Source: Opitutus sp. (GTDB lineage: Bacteria > Verrucomicrobiota > Verrucomicrobiia > Opitutales > Opitutaceae). Taken from it: a stretch of 32,160 nucleotides of DNA. Positions 1-9,300 of the stretch are shown in pieces. The stretch spans positions 1 through 32,160 of the forward strand of contig SIBG01000047.1 in NCBI GenBank assembly GCA_009695305.1, read 5' to 3'. The notes below the pieces were generated by a model. That model ran no database searches. It saw nothing but the letters and a program-made list of their open reading frames with translations, and was not told the DNA's origin. Both the position numbers and the translations under genes were made by a program. Positions within the stretch are counted from its first letter, which is position 1, and the number at the start of each line of letters is the position of its first letter.

Positions 1-837
1 ATCGAGTCGGCGAGCTACACGCTCACGATTTCACCCGACATCACGTGGGACCTGACGCCGGCCGAGGAGGAGACGCAGCGCCGCGCGAATGCCGGGGAGC
101 TGGGCGGCTTCATGGAGCGGCTGGGCGAGGCGATGGCGGGCGAGGCCCGCGCAGATACCGCGTGGAACGAAAAACCGCCGACGGAAGCCGAGGCGGAAAA
201 AATGCAGGCCGACAGTGACCGACTGGCGGATCGCATCAATGCGCGCATGGATCGCGAGGGTCTCGCCGCCAACTACGAGAAAATTCTGGAGGAGGAGTTA
301 GAGCGCCGCAGCCGCGAACGCGGCGAGAAACCACTGACGCCCGAGGAAGAGGCGATGCGCGCCGAGTGGATCGACGAGATGAATCAGGCGGCGGCGGAGG
401 CGGTGAAAAATCCCGACCCGGAGATCGAAGCGGAGATGGCGACCAAACACCCGGTGGCCCGGCGGGCCGCCGATCTTGCCGTGCGCTTGATGCAGGCAAC
501 CACCGCGCGGGCGTGGCTGCCGGCGGAGGCCAGCAGCGAGCATCCGGTCGCGGATCTCGTTTCGTCCACGATGAGTGCCGGCGCGAAGTTCGCCGGGGCG
601 CTCAACGGCCAGTCGTGGCCGCCCGCGGTGAATTTTTGTGCGGGCAAGATTGTCCGGCTAAAACGCGCCCGGGACTACCTCGACGATGCGTTGCGTGCCG
701 CCGAGGCCTGCGGGGAGCAAAAACTCACGGACGCCGGGTGGCTCGCCGGGGTGCAACGCGAGTTGCACGAACTCACTCACGCCGGCGACGAACTCATCGG
801 CGAGCTGCGCACCCGGCTGGGGCGCGGGTTTGATTGA
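1..837 (+). CDS. Hypothetical protein, 5'-truncated by window edge
   Basis: The reading frame is open from the first base and runs to a TGA at 835-837, giving 278 visible codons. An internal ATG lies at 112, but the frame upstream of it stays open with ordinary composition, so the gene most likely begins before the window. The product is rich in Glu, Ala and Arg and looks mostly alpha-helical. Residues about 40-140 are strongly charged. The last 80 residues contain amphipathic helices that could form a helical bundle. I see no signal peptide, membrane segment or catalytic motif, and I do not recognise the family. It converges on the DUF1643 gene across a 102-base gap with no strong terminator. 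That the frame codes is fairly sure; the function is unknown. Confidence 0.75.
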   Translation: MESASYTLTISPDITWDLTPAEEETQRRANAGELGGFMERLGEAMAGEARADTAWNEKPPTEAEAEKMQADSDRLADRINARMDREGLAANYEKILEEELERRSRERGEKPLTPEEEAMRAEWIDEMNQAAAEAVKNPDPEIEAEMATKHPVARRAADLAVRLMQATTARAWLPAEASSEHPVADLVSSTMSAGAKFAGALNGQSWPPAVNFCAGKIVRLKRARDYLDDALRAAEACGEQKLTDAGWLAGVQRELHELTHAGDELIGELRTRLGRGFD

Positions 838-939
838 AACCATCGTGGGACCGTCGGAGAAGCTTGCTTCGGCTTCGGTGGCGGTCGGAGCGGTTTTGCG
901 CCGCGTTGGACTAATGCCCATTGCGCTGGGCGGGCGCAG

Positions 940-1431
940 TCAGGTGGAAACCGGCGGCGCGTAGCGGACGAGCGATTGCTGGCCGGAGACGTAGAGTGGG
1001 TGCCGGGGGTGGCCGGACTGGGTGGTGCCGAGGCACCAGAGTTCGCGGCCGGTGAAAAGGCGCACGACTGCGTCAGCGCGGGCCTGATATTCGCCGCTCA
1101 CGCCCCACGCGGCGACGATGAGCTTGCAGCGGGCGGCGCCGGCGAGAAGCGAAGCATCGTTTTCCGGGCCGACCGGATCGGGCGCGGCCATCATCTCCTT
1201 CGGGTAGGGCGTGCGGAGGCCGAAGAGATTGGCCATCCAGAAACCGTCGAAGCCGTCGCGTTGCGAGAAGCGGGCGATGCGCTTGAGCGTCGGGTCCAGT
1301 TTGGCTTCATCCGCCGTGCTGGGATTCAGTCCGATCCACATAATCAACCGGTCGCCGAGGAGCGGATTCCACCGGTGCACCAGGCGGTAGCGGTGGCGGC
1401 GGTCGGCGGAGAAGTGGCAGGCGTTTTCCAT
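940..1431 (-). CDS. DUF1643 domain-containing protein
   Basis: This is a 163-residue protein. Residues 14-50 carry the pattern I associate with DUF1643: RYRL near the start, then a Trp-Ile-Gly-Leu-Asn-Pro-Ser-Thr-Ala-Asp block (32-41) followed by Asp-Pro-Thr (46-48). Further on are a Trp-Met-Ala-Asn-Leu-Phe segment (65-70) and a central hydrophobic strand ending in AAWG. The length fits a single-domain member of the family, whose biochemical role is not established. There is no signal peptide, so it is probably cytoplasmic. It starts 23 bases after the stop of the SNF2 helicase gene on the same strand and is probably the last gene of a glyS-helicase-DUF1643 transcription unit. Family call is confident; function is unknown. 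Confidence 0.88.
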   Translation of the reverse strand: MENACHFSADRRHRYRLVHRWNPLLGDRLIMWIGLNPSTADEAKLDPTLKRIARFSQRDGFDGFWMANLFGLRTPYPKEMMAAPDPVGPENDASLLAGAARCKLIVAAWGVSGEYQARADAVVRLFTGRELWCLGTTQSGHPRHPLYVSGQQSLVRYAPPVST

Positions 1432-1454
1432 CGCGGGCCGGAGCAGCGGGCCGG

Positions 1455-4400
1455 TTAACCGAGAATCTGGCGAAGGCTGTCGAGGTCGAGGACGCTGGCC
1501 AGGCTCTCTTCCTGCACGACCGCGGCGGCGAGGGCGGCTTTGTCTTTCTGGAGCGCGCGGATCTTTTCCTCCACGGTGCCTTCAGCAATGAGGCGGTAGG
1601 CGACCACCGGTTGCGTCTGGCCGATGCGGTGGGTGCGGTCGATGGCTTGGGCCTCCACCGCGGGGTTCCACCACGGGTCGTAGAGGATCGCGTAGCTCGC
1701 GGCGGTGAGGTTCAGGCCGAAGCCCGCGGCTTTCAACGAGAGGAGGAAAACGGTTTTGGTCTGGTCGCGCTGAAACTCGTCGACGAGTTCGGCGCGATTT
1801 TCGGTGGCGCCAGTCAGCATGAGATAGTCGATGCCGGCGGTGACCAGGCGGGGCCGGATCAGCTCCAGCATGCCGACGAACTGGCTGAACACGAGGACCT
1901 GGTGGCCTTCGTCGCGGAGTTCCTCGAGGCGTTCGAGGAGGGCGTCGAGCTTCGCGCTGGGGAGGTCGCGGTGCGCCGGGTCCACCAGCCCGGGATGGCA
2001 GCAGATCTGGCGGAGGCGGAGGAGGCTCGCGAGGACGTTGAAGCGGACGGCGGCGAGCGCGGTGTTGTTGTCCACACCGAGCAGCTGGGCGCGGGCGCGT
2101 TTAAGTTCGGCCTCGTAGAGGAGGCGTTGCTCGCCTTCGAGTTCGACGACGATGTCGTCCTCGGTGCGCGAGGGCAGATCGGGTGCGGCTTCGGCCTTGG
2201 TGCGGCGTAACAGGAAATGGCGCACGCGGCGGTGCAGGCGCGCGAGGGCGTCGGCGTCAGCCTGGTCGTGCTGGCGTCGAAAGGAGGTTTGCGTGCCGAG
2301 GAGGCCGGGTTGCGCGAAGGCGAAGAGGCTCCAGAGATCGGTGAGACGATTCTCGATGGGCGTGCCGGTGAGAACAAGGCGGTGGCGGCTCGGGAGCGCG
2401 CGCGCGACGGCGGCGACCTGGCTCCCGGGATTCTTGATGAACTGGCCTTCGTCGAGGACGACGGCGTCCCACTTTTGCGTGCGGAACCAATCGGCATGGA
2501 TGCGGAGCTGGGAGTAGTTCGCGACGAGGACCTGCGGAGTGGCGGTGGAAAGTTGGGCCGCGGGGTGGACGAGTGAGGGGTTGAAGGCCGTGGCGTTGAG
2601 CGCGGGGGTGAAGCGGGCGCTTTCAACAAGCCAGCCGTGCGTCACGCTCTTCGGGCAGACGACGAGGACGCGGAAAGGCGTGACCTCGGGTCCGGGCGCG
2701 TCGGCCGCCCGACCTGGCTCGGGGCCGGCGAGGTAAAGGAGCCACGCGAGGGTCTGCACGGTTTTGCCGAGGCCCATGTCGTCGGCGAGGATGCCGCCAA
2801 GGCCGAGGGCGGAGAGGTGCGCGAGAAAATGAAATCCTTCCTGCTGATACGGGCGGAGCGTGGCGCGCAGGCCGGCCGGGAGCGGGGGCCGCGGGAGCGC
2901 GGCGAGGGAGGCAACCCGTTGGCGGAGGGCGGTGGCGAGCGCCGCGTCCCGGGTTTCGAGGAGATCGGCCTCGGCGGCGAGTTGCAGCGCGTGGATGCGG
3001 TGCGTCGCGGGGCGGCCGTCGGCGAGGACGTCGGTGGGGTCGAGGCCGAGGCGGGAGAGTGCGGCGGTGGTGGAAGCGTCGGTCTCGTCGGTGACGACTT
3101 CGAGACGGTGCCAACCGCGGCGCGGAAGACTCACCCATTGGCCGCGGGCCTTCATGAGCAGGGCGATTTCGTCGGCGGAGAGCTTGGTGTCCTCGACGCG
3201 GAGTTTGACCGTGAGGTTAAACCAATCGCGGCCGGTGGTCTCGGCGGGGGCGGCGGAAAACTCGACGTGGGCGCGCAGCGGCGGGCCGAGGAGATTCGCG
3301 AGGCCGGGCGAGGCTTCGACGGCGAGGCCGGGGGGAAATGTGGCGTGCCAGGCGACGAAATCTTCAGGAAAGGTTTTTGTGACGGTTCGCGCCCAATCCC
3401 CGTCCCAATCGTGCCAGTTGAGGAAAAAATCCGCGAGGCGCGCGGAGGCCGCCTGGGCGGCGGTGAGGTCGAATTCGAGCAGCGGTTCGCCGGGGCGACG
3501 GAGGGTGGGAGCACCGCGCGGCGTCCATTGCCAGCCGGTGTTGATCCAATGCTGCTCGCAGGGGAGATCGTCCGCGCGCGCGAGGAGTTGCGCGTGAAAG
3601 TGCATGGCCTCGGGGTCGTCGGGCGCCGGGGTCAGCCAGCACTTAAGGAGTGGCCGGAGCGGAAGGCGGCGGACGTTGCGCTCGAGCGCGGCGGGGAGGC
3701 GGAGGCCGACGGCCCGGAGGCGCGACATGAGACGCGTGTCGCCGAGCGCGGCCGTGGGGAGTGGGGTGGCGGGCGTGGGCGGAGGGCCGGGCCAGACGCG
3801 GTGTTCGAAAAAATAGAGCGGCGACGGCCGCAGGGTGACGAGCGTCGCACGCGCGGCGCTGCGGCCATCCGGCGTGATGAGGCGCAGGTCGAGGCGGTCG
3901 GACGCGGTGGGGGAGACACTGGCTTCGAGCACGAGCGGTGCGGGCTCGATCGCGAAGGGTTTCCCGTCGGGCAGCACGAGGGCGTCGCGCGCGGCGCGGG
4001 TGCGGAAAATATTGGCGGTGGCTTCGGCGGGGAGCGGCTGGCGGAGAGTGGGCGGCTGCAGGCCGGCGCGCGACTCGGCGGCGAGCGCCAAGGCGAGGGC
4101 GGACTCCGGCGGGGTGAGGTGCTCGAAGTCGATGGGGCGCGCGTTGGCGAGCGCGACGAACCATTTTTGAGGCGGCGATTTCCACGGTTTGCCCGCCCCG
4201 GAGCGCACTTCGATGAGTAAGCCGCCCTCGGGACGCACCCGGGCGCGGAGGCCGGCGAGTTCGACGGTGGCGGGGTGCGTGCGAGCAGGCGTGGCGGAGT
4301 CGTCGGTGGCGGCGAGCGCCCGTTGCCAGGTCGCGAGGTCGTGCTGAAGCAGGTGCTCGTCAATCGCCGCGCGGATGGCCGCGGTATTGGTTAGCGGGCG

Positions 4401-5126
4401 GAAAACTTTCGGGACGGAGTGGCCGGCCAGTTCATAGTCATGGGCGATGTATTGCCAGAGCGCCCAAGGGTCGCTGGGTGCGGTGGCGTGATCCCACCAG
4501 CCGGGAAAGGCGGGCGCATAGAGCGGGGCGCCACGCCGCGGGGTGTGCTCGAAGCCGAGTCGGAGCAACGCGCCGGGATAAAGGGTGCCGTGGGCCTGCA
4601 CGAACTCGGCGAAAAGCGCCGCGAGGTTTTCGAGCTGGTGGCCCTCGGCTTCAGTGAGCGGGCGGCCGAGTTTCGCGGCCAGGACGGGCGTCCATTGCTC
4701 ACGGAAGGGAATTTTTCCGGGCGGCGGTGCAATGACGGCGGGGGCGGATGATTGGGCCGGGGCGCTGGGCGCAGCGGGCCGGGCGTCGGGGTCGGGGGTC
4801 GAGGATTCCGTCTCGGCCGCAGCGAGCCAGGCGAGACCGGCGGCATAAACATGTTTACAGTCGGGGGTGCGCTGGCACGTGCAGCGGGAGCTCCACTTGC
4901 CGCGCGTGAGGAAGAGCGTGATGCGGAGGGGTTCCTCGTCGAGGACGTCGGCTTCGACGAAGTGGTCGGCGTTGCCCCGCAGCGCGGTGACCTGGCCGGT
5001 CTCGTAGCTGCTTTTGCCGCGCTTGCGCAGGGTCTCGTCGAACGCGGCCAGCCACGCGCGGAGCGTCGCGAGGGACTCCGGAGTTTTCACACTGCGGATG
5101 ACCGAGAGGCGAGGTTTGGCGGACAT
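1455..5126 (-). CDS. SWIM zinc-finger SNF2-family DEAD/DEAH helicase
   Basis: This is a 1223-residue protein predicted to be an ATP-dependent DNA translocase. An N-terminal SWIM-type zinc finger is visible as Cys82-x-Cys84-x5-Cys90-x-His92. A long Ala/Pro-rich region (about 95-740) follows, without motifs I recognise. The SNF2 ATPase occupies about 750-1215: a Walker A loop with GMGLGKT-type sequence near 785, DEGQ (motif II) near 892, the LTGTPIENR motif III, an LLRRTK segment, and C-terminal helicase motifs ending in DRTHRIGQ near 1166. I chose the ATG at 5126. The open frame continues to 5237, but that extension is Pro/Ala-rich, overlaps the glyS stop and is translated intergenic DNA. Such proteins (HepA/RapA-like in the broad sense) act on DNA or on RNA polymerase complexes; the specific role is unknown. 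Confidence 0.93.
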   Translation of the reverse strand: MSAKPRLSVIRSVKTPESLATLRAWLAAFDETLRKRGKSSYETGQVTALRGNADHFVEADVLDEEPLRITLFLTRGKWSSRCTCQRTPDCKHVYAAGLAWLAAAETESSTPDPDARPAAPSAPAQSSAPAVIAPPPGKIPFREQWTPVLAAKLGRPLTEAEGHQLENLAALFAEFVQAHGTLYPGALLRLGFEHTPRRGAPLYAPAFPGWWDHATAPSDPWALWQYIAHDYELAGHSVPKVFRPLTNTAAIRAAIDEHLLQHDLATWQRALAATDDSATPARTHPATVELAGLRARVRPEGGLLIEVRSGAGKPWKSPPQKWFVALANARPIDFEHLTPPESALALALAAESRAGLQPPTLRQPLPAEATANIFRTRAARDALVLPDGKPFAIEPAPLVLEASVSPTASDRLDLRLITPDGRSAARATLVTLRPSPLYFFEHRVWPGPPPTPATPLPTAALGDTRLMSRLRAVGLRLPAALERNVRRLPLRPLLKCWLTPAPDDPEAMHFHAQLLARADDLPCEQHWINTGWQWTPRGAPTLRRPGEPLLEFDLTAAQAASARLADFFLNWHDWDGDWARTVTKTFPEDFVAWHATFPPGLAVEASPGLANLLGPPLRAHVEFSAAPAETTGRDWFNLTVKLRVEDTKLSADEIALLMKARGQWVSLPRRGWHRLEVVTDETDASTTAALSRLGLDPTDVLADGRPATHRIHALQLAAEADLLETRDAALATALRQRVASLAALPRPPLPAGLRATLRPYQQEGFHFLAHLSALGLGGILADDMGLGKTVQTLAWLLYLAGPEPGRAADAPGPEVTPFRVLVVCPKSVTHGWLVESARFTPALNATAFNPSLVHPAAQLSTATPQVLVANYSQLRIHADWFRTQKWDAVVLDEGQFIKNPGSQVAAVARALPSRHRLVLTGTPIENRLTDLWSLFAFAQPGLLGTQTSFRRQHDQADADALARLHRRVRHFLLRRTKAEAAPDLPSRTEDDIVVELEGEQRLLYEAELKRARAQLLGVDNNTALAAVRFNVLASLLRLRQICCHPGLVDPAHRDLPSAKLDALLERLEELRDEGHQVLVFSQFVGMLELIRPRLVTAGIDYLMLTGATENRAELVDEFQRDQTKTVFLLSLKAAGFGLNLTAASYAILYDPWWNPAVEAQAIDRTHRIGQTQPVVAYRLIAEGTVEEKIRALQKDKAALAAAVVQEESLASVLDLDSLRQILG

Positions 5127-5139
5127 GGCGAATGGGAGC

Positions 5140-5157
5140 GCGGCCGACTTCGGCCGC
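5140..5157. other. 8-bp inverted repeat between glyS and the helicase gene
   Basis: gcggccga and tcggccgc are separated by two bases. They lie in the 82-base gap between glyS and the helicase, 13 bases upstream of the helicase ATG. The hairpin has no downstream T-tract on either strand, but on the minus strand it is preceded by a T-rich stretch. It may attenuate or stabilise the polycistronic message; I would not call it a terminator. Confidence 0.4.
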
Positions 5158-5208
5158 TGCGAATAAAAAATAAGGCAGGCGGGCGGCGGCGGCGGCGCGG
5201 CCAATGGA

Positions 5209-6738
5209 TTAGTAAACGCGTTCCTCGAGGAGCGCAAAGAGCTCGGCTTCGGTGATCCGGCGCTGCGCCATCGAATCGCGCTCGCGGAGCGTGAAGGTAT
5301 CGCCCGGTTTCTCGATCGTGTCGAAGTCGATGGTCACGCACCACGGCGTGCCGATCTCATCCTGGCGGCGGTAGCGTTTACCGATGTTGCCGCCGTCGTC
5401 GTAGAACACGGCGTAGCGGCGCTGGAGTTTCTTGTAGAGGTCCCTGGCGCGGCCGACGAGTTGATCCTTGTTTTTCAACAGCGGGAGCACGGCGACCTTC
5501 ACCGGCGCAATCCGCGGCGAGAGGCGGAGCACGGTGCGTTTCTCGACGTTGCCCTTCTCGTCCTTCACCTCTTCCTCCGCGTAGCCGGCACAAAGCACGG
5601 CCAGCAGGATGCGATCGACGCCCACTGCTGGCTCGATCACGTGCGGCACGAATTTTTTCTTCGTGGCCTCGTCGAAAATCTCCTGCGGCTTGCCGGACGC
5701 TTGCGCGTGCTGGCCGAGGTCGTAGTTGCCGCGGGCGGCGATGCCCCACAACTCCTGCACCCCGAAGGGATACTCAAACATGATGTCGGTCGTGCCCTTG
5801 GAGTAGAACGCGAGCTTCTCCTTTTTGTGCTGGTAGAGGGTGAGTTTCGACTCGGGCAGGCCGACGGAGAGGAGCCACTGCCGGCACCACTCGATCCACT
5901 CCTGGTGGCACTTCGACCAGTCGGCGTCCTCGTGGATGAAGTATTCCATCTCCATCTGTTCGAACTCGCGGGAGCGGAAGATGAAATTGCGCGGCGTGAT
6001 TTCGTTGCGGAAACTTTTTCCGATTTGCGCGATGCCGAACGGCAGCTTCACGCGGCCGGTATCGACGACATTTTTGAAGTCGACGAACATGCCCTGCGCC
6101 GTCTCGGGGCGGAGGTAGGCGACGGACGCGGCGTCGGTCATGGCGCCGACGTTTGTCTGGAACATCATGTTGAACGCGCGCGGCGGTGTGAGGTCGCCGG
6201 CGTTGCCGGTGGCGGGGGAAGGGATGAGCGCAATCTCCTCGGGCGTGGCCTCGGTCATGTCTTTGGCCACCACGGGGGCGAGCGTGCCCTGCAATGCTTT
6301 CTTGCGCTTGAAAGAGTCGGCGGCCGATTGGAGTTCGGCGGTGGTGTTTTCGCTTTCGAGGGCGCTGACATAGCCGGTATTTTTTCCGTCGATGACGACC
6401 GGCGCGAAAAACAACTGGTCCGCCCGATACCGCTGCTTGGAGACTTTACAGTCCACGAGCGGATCGCTGAAACCGGCGACGTGGCCCGAGGCTTCCCACA
6501 CCTTCGGGTGCATGATGATCGAGGTCTCGATGCCGACGATGTCGTCGCGGCGGCGGACCATGTCATTCCACCAGCAGTCGCGGATGTTTTTCTTGAGCTC
6601 GGAGCCGAGGGGACCGTAGTCGAAGAAGCCGTTGAAGCCGCCGTAGATTTCGGAGGACTGAAAAATGAAACCGCGGCGCTTCGCGAGCGCGACGATGCTG
6701 TCCATGGAGACAGCGGGCGTGGAGGATTCGGCAGACAT
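5209..6738 (-). CDS. glyS: Glycyl-tRNA synthetase (single-chain, homodimeric type)
   Basis: This 509-residue class II aminoacyl-tRNA synthetase charges tRNA-Gly with glycine in the cytoplasm. Class II signatures are visible: an N-terminal [20 protein letters not shown] segment (residues about 21-40), motif 2 around 240-265 with [10 protein letters not shown], and motif 3 around 366-383 with [10 protein letters not shown]. The C-terminal anticodon-binding domain (about 395-490) starts at [12 protein letters not shown] and includes [20 protein letters not shown]. This is the eukaryote/archaea/Gram-positive-like alpha2 enzyme rather than the separate alpha and beta chains. The first Met is at 6738; a second at 6705 directly precedes the conserved region. 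It is probably the first gene of a unit with the helicase and DUF1643 genes, and is divergent from the ABC transporter genes across about 190 bases. Confidence 0.97.
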   Translation of the reverse strand: MSAESSTPAVSMDSIVALAKRRGFIFQSSEIYGGFNGFFDYGPLGSELKKNIRDCWWNDMVRRRDDIVGIETSIIMHPKVWEASGHVAGFSDPLVDCKVSKQRYRADQLFFAPVVIDGKNTGYVSALESENTTAELQSAADSFKRKKALQGTLAPVVAKDMTEATPEEIALIPSPATGNAGDLTPPRAFNMMFQTNVGAMTDAASVAYLRPETAQGMFVDFKNVVDTGRVKLPFGIAQIGKSFRNEITPRNFIFRSREFEQMEMEYFIHEDADWSKCHQEWIEWCRQWLLSVGLPESKLTLYQHKKEKLAFYSKGTTDIMFEYPFGVQELWGIAARGNYDLGQHAQASGKPQEIFDEATKKKFVPHVIEPAVGVDRILLAVLCAGYAEEEVKDEKGNVEKRTVLRLSPRIAPVKVAVLPLLKNKDQLVGRARDLYKKLQRRYAVFYDDGGNIGKRYRRQDEIGTPWCVTIDFDTIEKPGDTFTLRERDSMAQRRITEAELFALLEERVY

Positions 6739-6930
6739 AAGAAGTGAGAGTTAGCCTGCCGCGGGGCGCGCGGTCAATTCCGGGGTTTGAGCGCGGCGGA
6801 TCGGGCACGGGGCTCCGCACAGCCATTCGCGGGCGGCCTGACAACTTCCGGTTGCAGTCGGGCCCGGAAAGAAATCGACTGGAGGAACCAGCGCGGCGTC
6901 GATCGCCGCTCCCCGGTCTCTTTTTACCCA

Positions 6931-7851
6931 ATGCCCGCCCACGTCATCGTTCGCGATCTCTCGAAAAGCTACGGCCCGGTGGCGGCCGTGCGCGGGATCA
7001 GTTTTACCGTCGAGCGGGGCGAGATTTTCGGGCTGCTGGGGCCCAATGGGGCGGGCAAAACCACGACGCTCGAATGCCTGATCGGCCTCCGGGAACCCGA
7101 CGGCGGCGGGCTGGAGATCTGCGGGCTCGACGCGCGGAGATATCCGCGGGAGGTGAAACAAAAGATCGGGGTCGCGCTGCAAAGCACGGCGTTGCCGGAC
7201 GCGATTACGCCACGGGAGGCCCTGCGGTTGTTTGGGGCGTTTTACCGCGAACGCGCCGAGCCGGGCCCGTTGCTCGAACGATTCGGCTTGCAGGGAAAAG
7301 CGGATGCGCGCTGCGCGACGCTCTCGGGCGGCGAGCGCCAGCGGCTCGCGCTCGCGCTCGCGTTCGTGAACCGGCCGGCGGTCGTCGTGCTCGACGAGCC
7401 CACCGCCGGCCTCGATCCGTCGTCGCGTCACGAGCTGCGGAGCGAGATTGCCGGAATGAAAGCGGAAGGACACACGGTCCTGCTCTCGACGCACGACCTC
7501 GACGAGGCCGAGGAGTTGTGCGATCGCATCGCCGTCGTGGATCGCGGGATGGTGGTGGCGACGGGCACGCCGCACGAATTGATTGCGCAGTCGGGGGCCG
7601 CGCCAACGGTGACGCTCGTCACGACGCGACCACTGGCGAGCGGGCAGCTGGCCAGCCTGCCGGGCGTGCACGACCTGCGCGGCGACGGCGCGGTCGCGCG
7701 GTTTCAAACCACCGAGACGACGGCGCTGCTGACGGCGCTACTGCCCCTGCTCGCGGCGCAGCGGATCGAGATCGTCGATTTGCACGTGAGCAAGGCCTCG
7801 CTCGAAAGCGTGTTTCTCAAGCTGACCCGCGGGCCGGAGGAGCGGCCATGA
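6931..7851 (+). CDS. ABC transporter ATP-binding protein (ABC-2 export type)
   Basis: This 306-residue ATPase would power the membrane protein encoded next. Walker A is GPNGAGKT at 37-44, the ABC signature LSGGE is at 131-135, Walker B VVVLDEP spans 151-157 followed by TAGLDP, and the switch His is at about 188 in STHD. The C-terminal 80 residues resemble the regulatory tail of CcmA/DrrA-like exporters. I chose the ATG at 6931 because the conserved fold begins directly after it; the open frame upstream to 6787 is translated leader DNA. Its stop codon overlaps the permease start (ATGA), which implies translational coupling. The cargo cannot be read from sequence; drugs, lipids or polysaccharides are all possible for this family. 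Confidence 0.95.
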   Translation: MPAHVIVRDLSKSYGPVAAVRGISFTVERGEIFGLLGPNGAGKTTTLECLIGLREPDGGGLEICGLDARRYPREVKQKIGVALQSTALPDAITPREALRLFGAFYRERAEPGPLLERFGLQGKADARCATLSGGERQRLALALAFVNRPAVVVLDEPTAGLDPSSRHELRSEIAGMKAEGHTVLLSTHDLDEAEELCDRIAVVDRGMVVATGTPHELIAQSGAAPTVTLVTTRPLASGQLASLPGVHDLRGDGAVARFQTTETTALLTALLPLLAAQRIEIVDLHVSKASLESVFLKLTRGPEERP

Positions 7852-9218
7852 ACGGCCTGCGAACTCATCTCGGAATTTCCCTCCGGCTCCATTTTCGAAA
7901 CAAGATGGCGCTCCTCTACGGTTACCTGTTTCCGCTGATTTTTCTCGCAGCGTTTTGGGTGCTATATCGCTACGAAAACGTCCCGCTGCTGCGCCATCTG
8001 GGCGAGTTACTGACGGTGAGCGTGCTCGGTGGGGCGTGCTTCGGGCTGCCGACGACCCTGGTGAGCGAGCGCGAGCGCGGCGTCTGGCGGCGCTACCGCC
8101 TGACGCCGGTGCCGACGTGGGCGGTGGTGACCAGCACCGCCCTCGCGCGCTATCTGCTGGTGCTCAGCGCGGGCGGGCTGCAGTTCGCGGTGGCGCTCGC
8201 GGTGGGGATGACGTGGCCGGCGCATCCGCTCGATCTGTGGGTGGCGTTCACGCTGGTGGCGTTTGCGTTCATCGGGCTCGGACTGGTGATTGCAACGCTG
8301 GCCGACACGGTGCCGGCGGTGCAGGCGCTGGGGCAGTGCATCTTTCTGCCGATGCTGATCATTGGTGGGGTCGCGGTGCGGCTGGAGAGCCTGCCGGCCT
8401 GGGCGCAACACGTGTCGGCGTTTTTTCCGGGGCGCTACGCGGTGGAGGCGTTGCAGGCCTGCGTGACGGGCGGGGGCTTTGCGGCGACGCGATTTGGCCT
8501 GCTGGCGCTCGGGGTTATCGGTGGGGCGGGCTGTCTGGCCGGAGGAAAACTTTTCCGCTGGGACGCGCAACAGCGCTTCGCGGCGCGGGCAGGCAAGGGG
8601 TGGCTCGGGCTCGCGCTCGCGGCGTGGGTGGCGGTGGGCGTGTTTGCGGAAACGCGCGGCCGCGTCGCGCCCAAGGTGGTCGCGGAGGCGCCGCCGCCGG
8701 CTGCGCCGGCGCGGCCCGCGCCGACACCACCACCGGAGCCGCCGTGGATGAAGCTGACGGAGAAGGATGTGGCCGCGTTGGATTTTCGCACGCCGCCCGA
8801 CTATGGCGTGGTTTCACCCATCGCGCCGGCGGAGGAAGAACCGGACGATTCCCTGCGCGAGCAAATCGAAGAAGTGCGGCGCAAGCTCCCCACGTGGCCA
8901 CCGGCGAGTGCCGGCGACGAAATCCAGCGCGTGCGCAATCTGATCTGCGTCTGCGCCGTGCCGGACGCGATTCAGATGCCGCTGGAGCGTTATCTCCCGC
9001 GGGTCGTGCTGCAGCAGCTCACCGACACCTACCCGAAGGAGACGCTCATCAAGCTGCTCACCTGGATCGTGCAGCACCCGGAGGATGGGACCGTCATCGA
9101 TGATCTTTCCGACCTGGGCGTGGCGGGCGCGGCCGGCGATCCGAACCTCGTGCGCGAGCGCGCCTATTTCTATGCGACCAAGTTCATCGCGCGGCTCAGC
9201 GGCCGGATCGCCGACTGA
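7848..9218 (+). CDS. ABC-2 type permease with C-terminal extension
   Basis: This 456-residue protein begins at an ATG overlapping the ATPase stop. Residues 1-235 form a typical ABC-2 permease with six hydrophobic segments (about 22-41, 53-72, 92-121, 131-151, 160-178, 216-233) and the FFPGRYAVEAL element (192-202) common before the last helix. A seventh hydrophobic stretch follows at 251-267, then a Pro/Ala-rich linker (280-300) and a soluble region of about 155 residues (300-456) rich in charged residues, with the look of an alpha-helical domain. ABC-2 permeases usually stop after six helices at 230-280 residues, so the extension is unusual. If the N-terminus is cytoplasmic, seven helices would place the extra domain in the periplasm. 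Permease assignment is confident; the role of the tail is unknown. Confidence 0.92.
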   Translation: MNGLRTHLGISLRLHFRNKMALLYGYLFPLIFLAAFWVLYRYENVPLLRHLGELLTVSVLGGACFGLPTTLVSERERGVWRRYRLTPVPTWAVVTSTALARYLLVLSAGGLQFAVALAVGMTWPAHPLDLWVAFTLVAFAFIGLGLVIATLADTVPAVQALGQCIFLPMLIIGGVAVRLESLPAWAQHVSAFFPGRYAVEALQACVTGGGFAATRFGLLALGVIGGAGCLAGGKLFRWDAQQRFAARAGKGWLGLALAAWVAVGVFAETRGRVAPKVVAEAPPPAAPARPAPTPPPEPPWMKLTEKDVAALDFRTPPDYGVVSPIAPAEEEPDDSLREQIEEVRRKLPTWPPASAGDEIQRVRNLICVCAVPDAIQMPLERYLPRVVLQQLTDTYPKETLIKLLTWIVQHPEDGTVIDDLSDLGVAGAAGDPNLVRERAYFYATKFIARLSGRIAD

Positions 9219-9300
9219 AGCCGTGAGAAGCAGGGTTGCCATGGCGCGAAACGCAGAGTTGAACAGACCTATCGCAGGCTCCTGCTGAATTCTTTTCCCC

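Noticed and set aside
2637-4220. Long plus-strand open frame (527 codons) opposite the helicase gene
   Set aside because: It is antisense to the SNF2 gene, Gly/Arg/Glu-rich without motifs, and explained by GC-rich codon bias.
5461-6747. Plus-strand open frame of 428 codons opposite glyS
   Set aside because: It is complementary to a clear glycyl-tRNA synthetase and has no recognisable domain.
6739-6930. T-box or other riboswitch upstream of glyS
   Set aside because: The divergent gap is short and I see no T-box consensus or stem arrangement.
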